Source of the DNA: Takakia lepidozioides | Taxonomy: Eukaryota > Streptophyta > Takakiopsida > Takakiales > Takakiaceae | NCBI GenBank assembly: GCA_030704615.1 | Contig: CM060731.1 | Span: 6,510,001 to 6,574,000 of the forward strand | Direction of reading: 5' to 3' | Length of the DNA: 64,000 bases | In this document: piece by piece, positions 1-11,324 of the stretch | How positions within the stretch are numbered: position 1 is the first letter of the stretch | How the letters are laid out: each line of letters opens with the position of its first letter | The notes under the pieces: model-generated | What the model was told of the DNA's origin: nothing | Seen by the model: the letters and a program-made list of their open reading frames with translations, nothing else | The model's database searches: none | Translations under genes and position numbers: made by a program

Positions 1-440
1 GCTCCTTCAGCTATCCATGCGTCTGCACAAATCATGCATTCATCCTTGCACTTGTTGCTAGCAGATGACAATGACAGCATAGAGTTGTTCTAGGAAACAC
101 CCAACTTAGCTTATCACTCTAGTTCCTATGCTGAATTGTGTCGGCTACTCTCTGTAATCTAACAGGCATTCACCTTTTGGTCTTGATTGTCCCACCGTTG
201 ACTGGGGTCAGAAACGTGTCCATTCCCCAATTTTTCCTCATCTCTGTTACCTATTTTCCGATACTTTTCCGGTGTCACATTGGCAGTATCATGTCAAAGT
301 CACTCCAAACTAGATTCACTCAACCAGCTAACTTGAAGAATTCAACATGGAAATTTAGGGCCGGTTCTGAAAAAAAGGAAAACATATTTTTTATATTAAT
401 GAAATTTGCAATCGTGTTGATGACTGCGGGTTGGACCCCC
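1..440. other. left flank, no recognisable gene
   Basis: AT-leaning sequence outside the LTR that starts at 441. The short open frames have no domain or composition that I recognise. It is either host intergenic DNA or an older repeat. I see no RNA gene or promoter here. Confidence 0.4.
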
Positions 441-1046
441 TGTCAAGGACGAGAACATGACTGAACACAAACAAGAGATCAGACTAGAGGTACAAGACTA
501 GGCAAGAAGTCAAGGTCGGCGTGGCCGTATGCACGATGAGTAAATAGGAATCAAGACGATCTTTATAACAATGAACAAGGGTACAAGATATTGGAACACG
601 ACTTGAATACTGGAATGATGGAAACTGGACTGGATTACTAGATACTGGAAACTGGGCTAGGGTACTGGGAACTGGACTGGAGTAGTGGGAACTGGAAACA
701 ATAGTAGCTTGAATTGGTGTTGGCGAGACTGCAGAGTGTCCAGTCTCGCCTCCTATATATACTGGCTACTCCTAAGAAGCTTCCCTTATGGAGGTTTCTT
801 GATGGAGAAGCTTCCTTAAACAAAAGAGGTAACTTGATGGAGAAGTTTCCTCCAAAGAAAGCTTCCTGAGCAGTTTCCCAAGTAACTCTTGGTAATTTGG
901 TAAACTCCCGGTAACATGGTAAGTAATGGTAAATCATGGTAGATCATGATAAATCATGATAAGTCATGGTAACTTCTAATAACATGGTAACTTGGTAACT
1001 TCTGGTATTTACTCCTGGTAAGTTCCTTTGGGCTATGTCCGTGACA
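441..1046 (-). repeat. 3' LTR of a Ty3/gypsy element, minus strand
   Basis: Read on the minus strand the block begins TGTCACGG and ends CTTGACA, giving the TG...CA ends of an LTR, 606 bp long. Just upstream on that strand (1047-1064) lies a purine run, AGAGGGGGGG, which fits the polypurine tract that primes plus-strand synthesis. A TATA-like stretch (about 747-760, minus strand) and simple ACTGGA-type repeats lie inside. The internal region it belongs to resumes at 25,483, beyond two nested transposons. I did not find the matching 5' LTR in the window. Confidence 0.75.
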
Positions 1047-1106
1047 TCACCCCCCCTCTAGCGCCGAGTTCCTCGAGGAGCGGTAAAATCTTGGACTTGC
1101 TTAGAG
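1047..1106 (-). pseudogene. 3' end of gypsy polyprotein and polypurine tract
   Basis: On the minus strand one frame reads KILPLLEELGARGGV before the polypurine tract, a typical end of a gypsy polyprotein. The bases CTTAGAG at 1100-1106 recur at 25,483-25,489. Joining across the gap continues the gypsy sequence, so Element 1 inserted here. The rest of this polyprotein is at 25,483-27,530. Confidence 0.65.
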
Positions 1107-1165
1107 GGGGGTTGTTTTTTCATAAGCCATGAGCAGATGAGCCATGAGCCATGAACAGAGTTCCC
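1107..1165. repeat. left terminal repeat of Element 1
   Basis: A G-rich tip followed by a T run and then CATAAGC, ATGAGC and repeated ATGAGCC heptamers. Its inverted partner is at about 25,410-25,481. Elements 2 and 3 and the MITE at 42,231 carry the same heptamer structure, so this is a superfamily hallmark. Confidence 0.7.
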
Positions 1166-1742
1166 GAACCTCCTCCATACCAAAATCCGAAGGGACATTG
1201 GAGGCTCGGATCCGGTTCGGGATGTGTTCAAAGCTGACATGGCCACATACTTAATGTCTAGGATGTATAAATGCACGGTATTGGAAGGTGTACCACCCAA
1301 TTCCGCGCGTCACATACACTACCAGAGTTAACCGAGGGCGGAGGAAAACGAGAAGTCGGCAGCGACTTCTCGTGCCTGGTGATCAGTAAAGTCTGTGCCG
1401 ACTTCTGGAACAGATGACCTAGGGGAAATGTAATTTAAAAAAGGGCAAGCGGAAGTCTGTGCCGATTTCTCCCAAAAACAGATCGTGTGCTTCAGTAAAT
1501 AGGAAAATACAAGTAGGGACCGGGAAGTCTGTGCCGACTTCTGGCCCACAATGAAATGACATTAATTCGGAAAAAGGCAGGGACTGTGAATATTGCTTAG
1601 AATGCAGATGTACTCCAACATTTTCCATGCTTCAAGACAATCAGTCATACTACTTTTTTGCTCCATCCATTGCATGGAGCTGCACAGAAAATAAACACGA
1701 AACAAATTTTTGAATTTACATAAACGTTTAAGGGTAACAAGG

Positions 1743-4700
1743 TTAAGGAGTGCCCTCACTGGTAGCGTCCCCATATTCCATCTCCACATCATCCACCACT
1801 TTCTCGATGATCTCATCGACATCATCATCGTCCTCTTTTTCTGTCGATGGATCAGAGCTCTCACTACCTAGCATAGCACTATATTCTACCAGATGTTGAA
1901 CCTTCCTAAACTTTTTAACCGCTCGTGCCTCACCTGACCACATTGGCCTCTTCGACAATTCGGGGGATTCCTGCTGAGCTAGCCTTTCTGCCATCTTTGC
2001 TACATAGTCAGGAAGACACATAGGTTTGGGTGAGGTGAAGAGAACAGCAGCTGCTTTTCGATGAAGATCTGCCCTCTTCTCGGCAATCTGTGTCTTCCTA
2101 TTTTCCCTCTCCTGACGTGCAACCATTAAGGAGGCTGTACGGCGATGAGCTGGCGTCGTTGGAGCTGGCCTCCTTGTGCAAATTGAGGGAACATCACTGC
2201 AGAAGGAAAAAAACACCATGGTCATGAGCCTTGCAAAGGGGACGTGTTGGCCGGGCCATGGCAAGCAAGACAACGCATCAGAATTGAGAAATCTGCGCCG
2301 ACTATCATGTTTTGAAGAAAGAAAACGAAAGGAACAGCAAACTTACTCACTCTAGTACATGGACATGCACAGGTTGGTTACCAGATTCCCGGAACCACTC
2401 ATCAGGTGTCAAGTCCATTGGGGCCACGGGGTCAGGTGTAGCAGGCATCTCACTTCGCAGGCCCTGCAGTTTCTCTCTTACAAGCTCTCCATCGCCTTCC
2501 AAGGCCAGCAAGTGGCGACCACAAACTCGTGCAGCCACCATGGATGCGCCACAATTTGCAGTGAGGTCCACAATCTTGCCCCCAATGTCAGTCAACATCT
2601 CCATAAAAGTTTGCAAGAACATTGGGTTTTTTTCTCTGGCGCCTCTGAACCAAGTCCCATCAGCTCTTGTGTACAGCCTATCTTTGGTGACACAATTGCG
2701 CACAATGTCGGTGTCAACCGGATTGAAGTCGAAATCCAGTTTCTTGGCATCCGGCCAAGGTCGCAGGCGTATGTCGGGCTCTTCAACAGCAAAAAAACAT
2801 AAAACACCCGAGTCTGCACATGAAACCCAATTGCCTCAGCACATGAACTATAAGTCTGGGCCGACTTCATGAAAGGTAGACAAGGACACGGGTGACATGT
2901 TGGAAAGCGTAGGTAATAATTTCGTACTTCCCAGGCACCAGCCTTTGTCCGATATTGTTAAGCAGGAAAACAGGGGGCTAAGTTGGAAGTCTGTGTAGAC
3001 TTCCCATACTGTTCTGGGAAGCCTGTGCCGACTTCCAAAACAAAACGTGGACTGCGGCGTTGTTCAATTGCTCAGCATAACTCACTGTTAAATGAAAAAA
3101 CCACTAGTGGACGTGGGAACATGTAGGAGGCACTTATGTCTTCAATGGGGATAGGGCTGGGAATTTGGGAAGTCTGTGCAGACTTCCCACATTGACAGGG
3201 AATGGAACATGATGAACGACGCAAGGAGGAGGTGTTTTGGGCTACCTATGGCTGCTCCTCGTTGCCTGTCAGGAGCAGGAGGGCATTCATGCAGGTCCAC
3301 TTCGTCTTCACAAAACAAAACGGCGCATTGCTCGCTATCCGTCGAAGGTTCATCTCCGTCTTGCCGTCACCCTTGCAGAAAATGAGGAGTCGCCCCACAT
3401 CATCCATGATTGCATTTGCCAACGATATGGCAGAGCTGATGTGAGAAAGCTTCCGAACATTCCAATCTGGCACAACACCCTCTGCTCCACAATTATGCAC
3501 CATCTACCCATCTGGGATATCCACAATGATGAGGTCAGCGCCTTCCTTCATGGAGGGTTCGGATACCCCCCCACGCACAAGCTCCCTCCTCTTCTTGTGG
3601 CGCTCAATGAAGGCATCTACCATTGCTCTCTCCGGTGGCCACCTCTTCGTGGTGGATTCGGTTGCCAGCCGCTGCTCAACAAGTGCGAAGCTATCACAGT
3701 GGATGTATTTCACCTGACAAGTCGGCACAGACTTCTGCAGTGGACAAGCCTCAAACAAGGATTGCTTTATGGCTATGGGCAATGCCATTGACTTAGGTAC
3801 TCTGGTAGCAGCCCCCGGAAAAATCAGACTTCTGTTGGGGCCACGGCGTGCGTTTGCTAGGTCCATTCCACCCAGATGATCGGTGATCCCTGTTCTGCCA
3901 TGCTGTTGAACCTGTTTGCCTTCCACCACCTGCACGTCCTCTGTCTCATCCGCCCCTTCCTGGCTTTTCTCCGTCTGGGCTCTGCCTTGTTTGGCAGGAG
4001 ATGACTGCTCGCCGACTCTCTAAGCCTTCTTCGGCTTCTGCTTCCTGGTGCGGCCCTTTTTTGATGCTGCCTCCGCCACAAGGGCCTCCATGGTGTGCTC
4101 AGGATGAGTGATAGCGGCATTGTGGGCTTCTGCCGCAACGGTCTCGCTGGCAGGTTGTCCAGGTGGAGGTGGTATTTCTTCACCTGAAGCAAGCGTCTTA
4201 TATGCTTCTGCCTCCTCCACAAGGATGAAGTTCGGTGGGCAGTCCAACCACCAATAAACTGCAAATGGGAGGACCGCACGTACTCTATAATCTGCTTGCG
4301 ATTATACATGGTGCACTCAGACCGTGTACATGCCCACTGAGAAACCATCGCCGGAATAGCCTGAATGTGTTTGTTGGGTAGAAGGTAGAAGTTGATGTAC
4401 CTGAAAAAGTGAGGCATATCAGATTCAGAAATCGGCACAGACTATTGCCATTGTCAGCATGCTATCAGGAAATCTGTGCAGACTTCCCAACTACCACGTC
4501 TTGAAATACAACATAGGGTTTGCATTGTCATACCTGTATACAAGTCGATGTGCAGGCTGCATCCCCCCTGGCTGCTCTAGGACACCCCAGCTCCTGCGTG
4601 GGCCCTCCACCATCTCGCAGTGGAAAAGCTCGTTCCAGTACTCCACCATAAAATGCTCAATCCACCTGAGCAATCCCTTCATGTCCTCCGTCTGACGCAC

Positions 4701-5430
4701 CGCCAAAATGTTTGCCTTGATTAGAGAGGCCAGTTCCCTCTCCGCCGCTTGCATTTGCTGCAACAAACAAGGACTGTCAACATGGCCCTAAAATATCCAC
4801 TAGACAATCACATTACTGACATTTACATGCAAAGCCACTGCAAGTCTGTGCCGACTTCCCGAACTGCATATACACATGGAGATGAATAGAGTACCTGCCA
4901 CCACCAAGTGGCCTTGTCCACCCAATCGCTGTGTCCATTGGTGACACCGGGAAGATTCTCCTGTTGGCCGGCGGCAAATTCCATAGTTTCAACCACCCAA
5001 TCTTCGCCTCCGCAGAAACGAGGCTGGTGGCAACCATCTGAAGTTTCTCAAGAGTCATCTCAGCTCTATCTAGGGCGCGCAACTTGTTGTAGTATGTTGT
5101 TATCTCAAAAAGAAACCCGTCGCCAAGGGCTGGATCACAGATAGAACTGTACTTGGCAATCTTTGAGTGCCATTTAGTCTTACACACTGCCAGATTTGCA
5201 TCAAGAGCTGATTCCACAATCTCTGCATTCTCCAGGGTGTTGGAAAGGTGGGAATACTCCGCCCAGTATATCATTCGTTATCTCCCGGAATGACTCCTAT
5301 GCCATGAACTCGACAAGGCCCTCCCGTGTCAATGTCATCCAATTCGTGTCTCGTTTGTTGAGGCACTTGAGGTACACCTCATCGGACAGTGAATTCTTGT
5401 ACTGCTCGATTGGAGTTGTTGCGCATAGCT
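1743..5430 (-). pseudogene. beta-class amino DNA methyltransferase-like gene of Element 1 (decayed)
   Basis: Homologous exon by exon to the intact gene of Element 2. Reading 5' to 3' on the minus strand: a block around 5,290-5,430 (KRDTNWMTLTREGLVEF); a helical block at 4,860-5,274 with CDPALGDGF (CDPALGDGF versus ADPALGKDF in Element 2); a basic linker near 4,020-4,250; the motif IV-like LIIVDIPDG at about 3,505-3,530; KTKWTCMN near 3,290; the motif I region IVDLTANCGAS with the following ARVCGRHLLALEGD at 2,420-2,600; and an acidic tail containing LPDYVAKMAERLA, ending at 1,743. It is broken by a TAG directly after DIPDG and another stop near 5,315. The ParB-like N-terminal part and the intergenic repeat array seen in Element 2 are absent, so the gene is truncated as well as mutated. 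Confidence 0.7.
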
Positions 5431-5666
5431 AGAAATAGTTCTCATCCTTCCTGAAGTTTGTGCCGATTTCTCCTGTGTATCTTCGAATGAACTCAGGTAT
5501 TATGAGAATGCTCTGTAATTTCAGAATGTGCGACCTTCTTGGAGAAGTCGGCACCGATTTCTCGTGTGTACATTGGTATCTTGCGGCACTATGAGATTTT
5601 TCTGCAATATCAAGAGTCCTGTGAGTCCTTGGAGAAGTCTGTGCTGATTTCCCAAACAGCACCAAG
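5431..5666. other. short gap between divergent genes of Element 1
   Basis: It lies between the divergently read methyltransferase-like and transposase genes and holds three copies of the Element 1 dyad motif (near 5,452, 5,549 and 5,638). In Element 2 the same position holds the large array, so this may be a shortened bidirectional control region. No core promoter could be assigned. Confidence 0.5.
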
Positions 5667-8600
5667 ATGAGTTTGTCATCCCGCTTCACTGAATTTCTTC
5701 GTGACGCCGTGTGTTGCAGATATGTGAATTGTGTTGGGAGTTTGAAATGTGTAGGGGCCATTTGCCCATTTTTTGTGAGGGAGAGGTATCCCAACGACAC
5801 TTTGTGGCTGGGGACGTCGGATACCAAATTTCAAGCACAAATTACAGTACCGGAGAGGACGTTTGTTTGCTCCATTTGCAACCAAGCTCCTACCTGTATG
5901 GAGGCTTGTCCGGTGAAGATGTTTTACGTCTGCGGACCTCCTACTATGACACGTTGTGCAGTCCATGTGGGATGCCACACCCATAGGAGTGCCACAAGCG
6001 CATCCAGAGAAGTTGTTGCGCGTGCAAAGGAGGTATTGAGAGAGGAGCTCACTAGGTCTCCATCGGCACGACCAGAAGCTATGGAGCTCAATGCGGCGCA
6101 AACCATTGTCATGTAGCATATTATGTCGGCCGATGGGGGCAAAAGATGCAAACTTGACAGTGAGGAGTTCGAGGCTCTACTGGATGCAGTTGAAGCATTT
6201 GGCAGCCCGGAAAACAAGAGTACCATCAACAGAATGAAATCACAGACAGGCCGGGGTGACGAAATGACCAGCTTGCTGCAAATGAAGTCTATGTGTGGGT
6301 ATGAGTATATCCATTCCAGCAGATTTCCTGGGCAAGGGAACGAGCACCAATGGTGCTTTGTCTTCAAAATGTCAACTGATGGGCCGGCATCCGGGGTGCA
6401 TCTCGTGGATATGATGAATGTTGGCGGGCCATTGGAAAATAGCTGGGTGATGTTTGATAATGTTAAACGAATAAATGGATGGAGCACGATGGCCTGCCAT
6501 GTGTACGAGCCCAACTACAGGAAGCTCATGACCATCGCCATTTGCGAGATGAAGTCGGAAGACACACCATCTCAAATGATTATGTGGGAGAGCATCAATG
6601 AGCAGATGGTCCGAGCAAGAAAGAGACCACCGCATTTTAGAGGATTCATGGCGGACAATGCGAATGCGAATTGGGCGGTGGTTCGAAATGTTTATGGTGG
6701 CGAGAACCCTATGCCAGGTAGGAGAGAACTTGCGGATTTCGGGGACAGAGTCTTCAGAGGCATACCAAGGACCTCATTCGGCCAAACTTTCAATCGGCAC
6801 ACATTAAATTGTGTGGACAGTGGAGGTCGGCCGCCACAACAACAGAAGCTGAGATAGCATTCATGTCAATCAGATCATGGTGGATATCATTGGGAGCGGC
6901 AACCGAAGAAGATATTCCCACCCTAGATAGTTGGCTTTCGTGGTGGACATACCGGTATGCCCAGCTCGGGTCATTCGTGATGGAGGTAAGAATGCAGGTG
7001 CCAAAGTCACCACTACTATATCCATTGCTTTTGTGGTTGCTAACGTGAGCAGATGATGGGTGGACTGTCACCGCCAGAATCGGTGCTCGGGGAGTCTGTG
7101 CCGACTTCCCACCTCCGGCATCATGCATGCCTTGTGCGTGACAGGGAAGTCTGCACCGACTTTGCATTAGCTATTTTGACACTGTGTCCAGCCACCTCTT
7201 TAAGTCTGCACCGACTTCCCATGGCAATGCTCCGGGAGTGCAGATAGGGAAGTCTGTGCCGACTTACCACTGTGCTATTACTATACTGTTCCCCGAACCC
7301 AGTGCAACTCTGTGCAGCCTTCCCGTCCTTCTCTGTCACATGGAAGTCTGTGCCGACTTGTTAGTGGAGTGCCACTGTGCCCTGGCACGTTTGCGTGTGT
7401 GCAAACTTCCCATGTGCAAACAGGGAAGTCTGTGCCGACTTACCACTATGGTTTTCTGATTCGGTGTCCACAACCCTTTGTAAGTCTGTGCCGACTTCCC
7501 ATGTCCAGCTCCGTGTCACCGGAGTACTTACAGGGATGTCGGTGTTGTCTTTCCAGTATGTTTATTCCGTTTGTCTGCCCAGTCGCGTCTGTAATCCTAT
7601 GCCGACTTCCCGTGTCCTATAAGTGAATAGTCCAAAGAGCCATGTATGTACATTTCAGTTTTCCAGCGCCACGCAAGTCTGTGCCGACTTCCCATCTTAC
7701 AAGTTTTTTTTGCTCTGTTCAGGGACTCAGTTTGGAGGAGGACGCGGACATGCCGAATGTGAATATGTCATAATCGATTCACGCGAGCTGGCAAGCAGGG
7801 AGTGGCTCCGTGAAGTTGGACATGTACACGACAACACGACATGATATTGTGCGTGCGTGCGTGCAGACCTCCGGGTACCGTTTGTTCCTTAATGGGGGCA
7901 GAAAAGGAGTTGGACCCAGCCGAGAGGATTTGCTGGTGCGTGCGGCATCGAGGTCAAGTGACCCAAAGAAATCTGAAGACATTTGTGGTTGGAACACCAC
8001 TGCATAACCGTGCGGACGGCTTGGAAGGTGACCTTCTCACACGCACAACAAAGAGGAAGATATTCGTCCACAATCTAGATGAGGAGGAGGATCAGCATTC
8101 ATGGCGGTCTGATATGAACATGCGGACTGGACCGAGGCGGGCTTCAGGCACAGGTGGCTCCCAAGTGCATGTGGAGGACGTGGATGAGGAGGACGACATG
8201 GCACCTCCCGACTACAATGGTGTTCCACAGTAGTACGGAAAACCAGTGTTGGAGACTTCAGTGTCCACTGCTAATTGGCATATTGCAAGAACAACGGACT
8301 TGTCACGCGCCCAATGTTGGGGTATTCGGGTTGACAGCGGGCAGCCTTGTAAGCAGCAGATCCGTCCTTCGAAATTGTCTGGCATCCCAGCTCCGAAGTA
8401 CATTGGAATGTGCCACAACCCAGTTTTTGCAAAACCGAAATTAAATTGCATGAGTTCTGGTTTTGTCCTCAAGACATTCAACAGTGTGTTTGTGGGGGAG
8501 TCCACTAAGATGCGAAGGACAGACCTGAGCCACCACAGGTATGGCCTATGATGGCAGGAATAGATTTGACTCAGGAGGAAGTTAACTCATTGGATGCAGC

Positions 8601-9110
8601 CGGGTTTCGCCTAGTCCCGAGGGATGATATCCCACGATTTCAAATGGAGGAGGATGTTTGTGCCCACCAACCCGCAGCTCATCAGAATCGGGACTATTAC
8701 CCCAAATGCAGATGGGGCAAGCAATATAACCGCAAAAAACAGACAGCTCTTAATAGGACGAGGGTCGGATTGGCGATGTCGTGGCGATGTCGCTGCGAGG
8801 TATCATTCAGAGCTTCCGTGATGTTCCTCGACCGGGGATGGGAAGAGTTTACACCATCAGTACTTCCGGCTCAGCGACCAACGGGCAGGTTTATTACGTC
8901 TCAATTGGCATTTACCCGGACTGCACATGTCCTGACTTTGTGAAGATACGCAATCTGAAGGAATGGTACACCCATTGCAAGCACATTTACTGGATTTTTC
9001 TTCGGCGTCTCCGTTGTTGTGCTGACAGCACCTTAATTAATTATCCTACTTTGAGTATGAACGAGGCCAGTGCAATGCTTCGCCGTGATCCCTGCATGTG
9101 GGTGGAATAA
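5667..9110 (+). pseudogene. MULE transposase with SWIM zinc finger, Element 1 (inactivated)
   Basis: Order of parts: cysteine/histidine-rich DNA-binding region (FVCSICNQAPTCMEAC, near 5,850-5,910); MULE catalytic core with SWVMFDNVKR (first Asp, near 6,450) and GFMADNANANW (second Asp, near 6,650); RSWW...SWLSWW block (6,860-6,985); an intron of about 730 bp (GTAAGA near 6,986 to TTCAG near 7,721) packed with dyad motifs; then the exon of the third acidic residue and a C-terminal SWIM finger, CTCPDF...HCKH (8,920-8,985). Breaks: TAG at 6,114, a frameshift near 6,718, and a TAA exactly where Element 2 has the catalytic Glu of MAESVHSSW (near 7,771), with further shifts downstream. It cannot make an active transposase. 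The homologue at 20,619 is intact. Confidence 0.8.
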
Positions 9111-9739
9111 CGTCATTAGAAGCGTCCTTCTGCGAGCGAAGATGAGGAGCATTTGCCTACGATACTGCCTTATGTTCTGCATCCACCGCTTTCCGTTCCA
9201 CTGTTCTTGTTTTCTAAGTCAGCAAATTCCATTCCATACGTCTATTGCCACTGGCCGGGAAGGGTCTTCTACTATTCTGCAAGTCTGTGCCGACTTACCG
9301 ATGAGCGGTCTCTGAGTTTTGCGAGTGTTCTTCAAGTTTGTCTTTTATCCTTGTTCAAGCATTGCAAGAACCATAACATTTTTGTGTATTTTCCAATGTT
9401 GTGAAGTTGACCGAGGTGGTGTGTTTGAAGCCCAGTAGTCATGCTGAACGCATTCCATAGTGGGATAGGAAACGGCAAGTCTGTGCAGACTTTTAGTACA
9501 TACCAGTGCGGCATCGGACAAGTCTGTGCCGACTTCTCAACTGGAACTTGTGAAAAAAAAAAAAAACTCATAACATTAAATACATACATATTAAACTTTC
9601 ATTTAAATATTACAAGCATCAAATGGGCCCCACAAGTCTGTGCCGACTTAAGGGAAATGGACAGTCCGTCATCATGAAATGGTCAAATTTCACCGCGGCT
9701 ATAGAAGAAAGACCTATTTCCGTGGTAGCCCCCTGACCT
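9111..9739. other. 3' flank of Element 1 transposase
   Basis: Non-coding, with dyad motifs of the Element 1 type near 9,283, 9,478, 9,519 and 9,632 and a poly-A run at 9,553. It continues at 25,230-25,481 after the Element 2 insertion. No gene seen. Confidence 0.6.
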
Positions 9740-9748
9740 CTTTGGAAG
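9740..9748. repeat. target-site duplication, left copy (CTTTGGAAG)
   Basis: The nine bases CTTTGGAAG immediately precede the Element 2 terminus and are repeated exactly at 25,221-25,229. Nine base pairs is the usual duplication length for Mutator-like elements. Confidence 0.85.
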
Positions 9749-9810
9749 GGGGCTGCTATTTCATGAGCCATGAGCCATGAGCGGCATGAGCCATGAGCAG
9801 AGTCGTAAGT
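9749..9810. repeat. left terminal repeat of Element 2
   Basis: GGGGCTGCTATTTCATGAGC followed by several CATGAGC heptamers. The inverted partner is at about 25,140-25,220. The first 20 bases match the right end except in the G/T-rich tip. Confidence 0.8.
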
Positions 9811-10210
9811 GTGGAAAAAAACATGAGCAGCACTATTTTCCGGAAATGAGTGTCCGCGGGAATAGGGTTTAGGGTGCCACGGTCATAGGGGGAGAAGGAC
9901 CTCCCGATGAAGGAGGTTCGGCAATGTTATTTAGAATTATATATTGAAAGGCAATGTTTCGCGAATGGTAGGGTGGTACTGCTCTGTACAATGGGGGCCC
10001 ATTTCAGCCTACCAGCCATTTGCAAAATTCACCCACACTCCCAATCCCAAACGAAATGAGCAATGACGCATTCTCGGAACGATGGACACAGAATAGAATA
10101 AAAAGAGGGCACAATGAGGTTTTTATTGATCCACATGAATTGCATTTGAAGCACGTCTACTGTGCTGATTGTGCCATCAAATCTTGAGCCCTGTGCCTAC
10201 TGAATACAAG
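9811..10210. other. subterminal non-coding region of Element 2
   Basis: Between the left terminus and the small unknown gene. It contains ATGAGC remnants and AT-rich sequence. No gene or dyad motif is seen. Confidence 0.4.
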
Positions 10211-10774
10211 TCACGTTGTCAATGGGACTTCGACTGCTCTCAGAACTAGCTCATGAGTCATGGGGCTCCTCCATGTAAAGTCGATTGCAGCCGTTGTACC
10301 GCCCCTAGTGATGTTCACCACAATGTCCTGCCCTTCAATCATACCACCATTGAATATGGAAATCTTCACGTTTTCGTCGTCCACACCAATGCGAATGTCC
10401 CCATACAATGGAGAAGAGGAGCGCACTCCTCGAGGAGAATAGGTCTCTCCGATGGAGTCCACCCACGTCCAGTGGCAGCAGTTCCACCGCAACAGCATAG
10501 CAGTGCGCCTTCTTCTGCATGGGTGACCGTCGTAACAGGGAAAATCGGAATCGAGGATGCGCAGGAGCCACGGACTCCTCAGACCAAGATCGTCACCCCG
10601 CTCGAAGGCGTAGTGGCCTACGATATACTCAAAAGCCACCAATGTTTCCACAATCGAACCAGTATCTTTTGTGTAATCTGTGTACCAGATAACAATGTCT
10701 CCCGATGTGGCCGAATACATTGCATAATCGATGCCTCCAAAGGGGCAGTCGTCCCGGTTCCGGAAGCACGGCAT
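10211..10774 (-). CDS. unknown RWNCCxWT protein, copy 1
   Basis: A 187-residue protein if translation starts at the ATG at 10,774. I chose that start because copy 2 begins in the same context (CAAGGATGCCGTGC). It shares a fold-length core with copies at 11,325 and 43,347: GDI(V/I)(I/V)W near the N-terminus, an R...L(R/K)I(L/V)D segment, the signature RWNCCxWT, GE(T/N)Y, YGDIR, a GGxI(E/D)GxDIVV segment and ELVLR near the end. No signal peptide or membrane span is evident. I recognise no family. The open frame continues upstream to 11,041, so a longer product or a 5' exon is possible. It sits tail-first toward the left terminus, head-to-head with copy 2. Confidence 0.65.
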   Translation of the reverse strand: MPCFRNRDDCPFGGIDYAMYSATSGDIVIWYTDYTKDTGSIVETLVAFEYIVGHYAFERGDDLGLRSPWLLRILDSDFPCYDGHPCRRRRTAMLLRWNCCHWTWVDSIGETYSPRGVRSSSPLYGDIRIGVDDENVKISIFNGGMIEGQDIVVNITRGGTTAAIDFTWRSPMTHELVLRAVEVPLTT

Positions 10775-11324
10775 CCTTGCAAAGGAGGACCTGAGGACGA
10801 CTTGGATGCCGATGACCTTGCGGACAGCTACGAAGCCCTTAGATTTTGGAAATGATACGAAGCGGAAGAGCAGTCCGGCCTCCAATAATGGAGCATCTGG
10901 GTCACACGTACCCACCGACGGAGGTGGAACGTGTTCATCACGGCAGCGGTGGATGAACCCATACATCTTTCTCATCAACAAGTTATAGTTTGAGATCTGC
11001 CACCGAAGTCCATCCCCCCGGATGGAAATTCGGCGCCGCATTTACATCGAAGAGGGGATGGACTTCGTCGTGTCCAGTGGCTATCGGCCCACCTGGCAGT
11101 GACTGCCCATAGTTTGCATGGCAGGGTAGGAAACAGAAACGGCTACATTCATGCAGCAGCCAATCTTCATCGGTCCAGGATCCTGTAGGGGGGAAATTTA
11201 AATGTGCCCTGGAGTGTTTGTGAGGAATTGCAGCGTTAGCTTGAACTTTTTCCAGCCACCGCGCTGCTCCTCCTCCATCCGGGAGCTGCTGTCATTGAGC
11301 GTACTCCGCTACTCTTTTTCAAGG
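10775..11324. promoter_or_regulatory. shared upstream region of the two RWNCCxWT genes
   Basis: About 550 bp between two divergently oriented homologous genes. It should contain both promoters or 5' exons. Two inverted stretches around 11,030-11,070 (AAATTCGGCGCCGCATTT and neighbours) resemble the dyad motif of Element 2. No TATA box could be assigned with confidence. Confidence 0.35.

Larger units (their letters stand above)
1340..9650. repeat. dispersed dyad motif of Element 1 (AAGTC...GACTT)
   Basis: About 25 to 30 copies of a 22-bp quasi-palindrome: arms GGGAAGTC and GACTTCCC around a six-base TGTGCC centre. Clear copies start near 1388, 1450, 1525, 2986, 3017, 4845, 5549, 7092, 7147, 7202, 7250, 7344, 7426, 7482, 7675, 9283, 9478, 9519 and 9632. 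One degenerate copy lies beyond Element 2 at 25,245. They sit in introns, the intergenic gap (5,450-5,660) and the 3' flank rather than in conserved exons. Most point the same way. Spacing is irregular, unlike Element 2. Confidence 0.85.
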
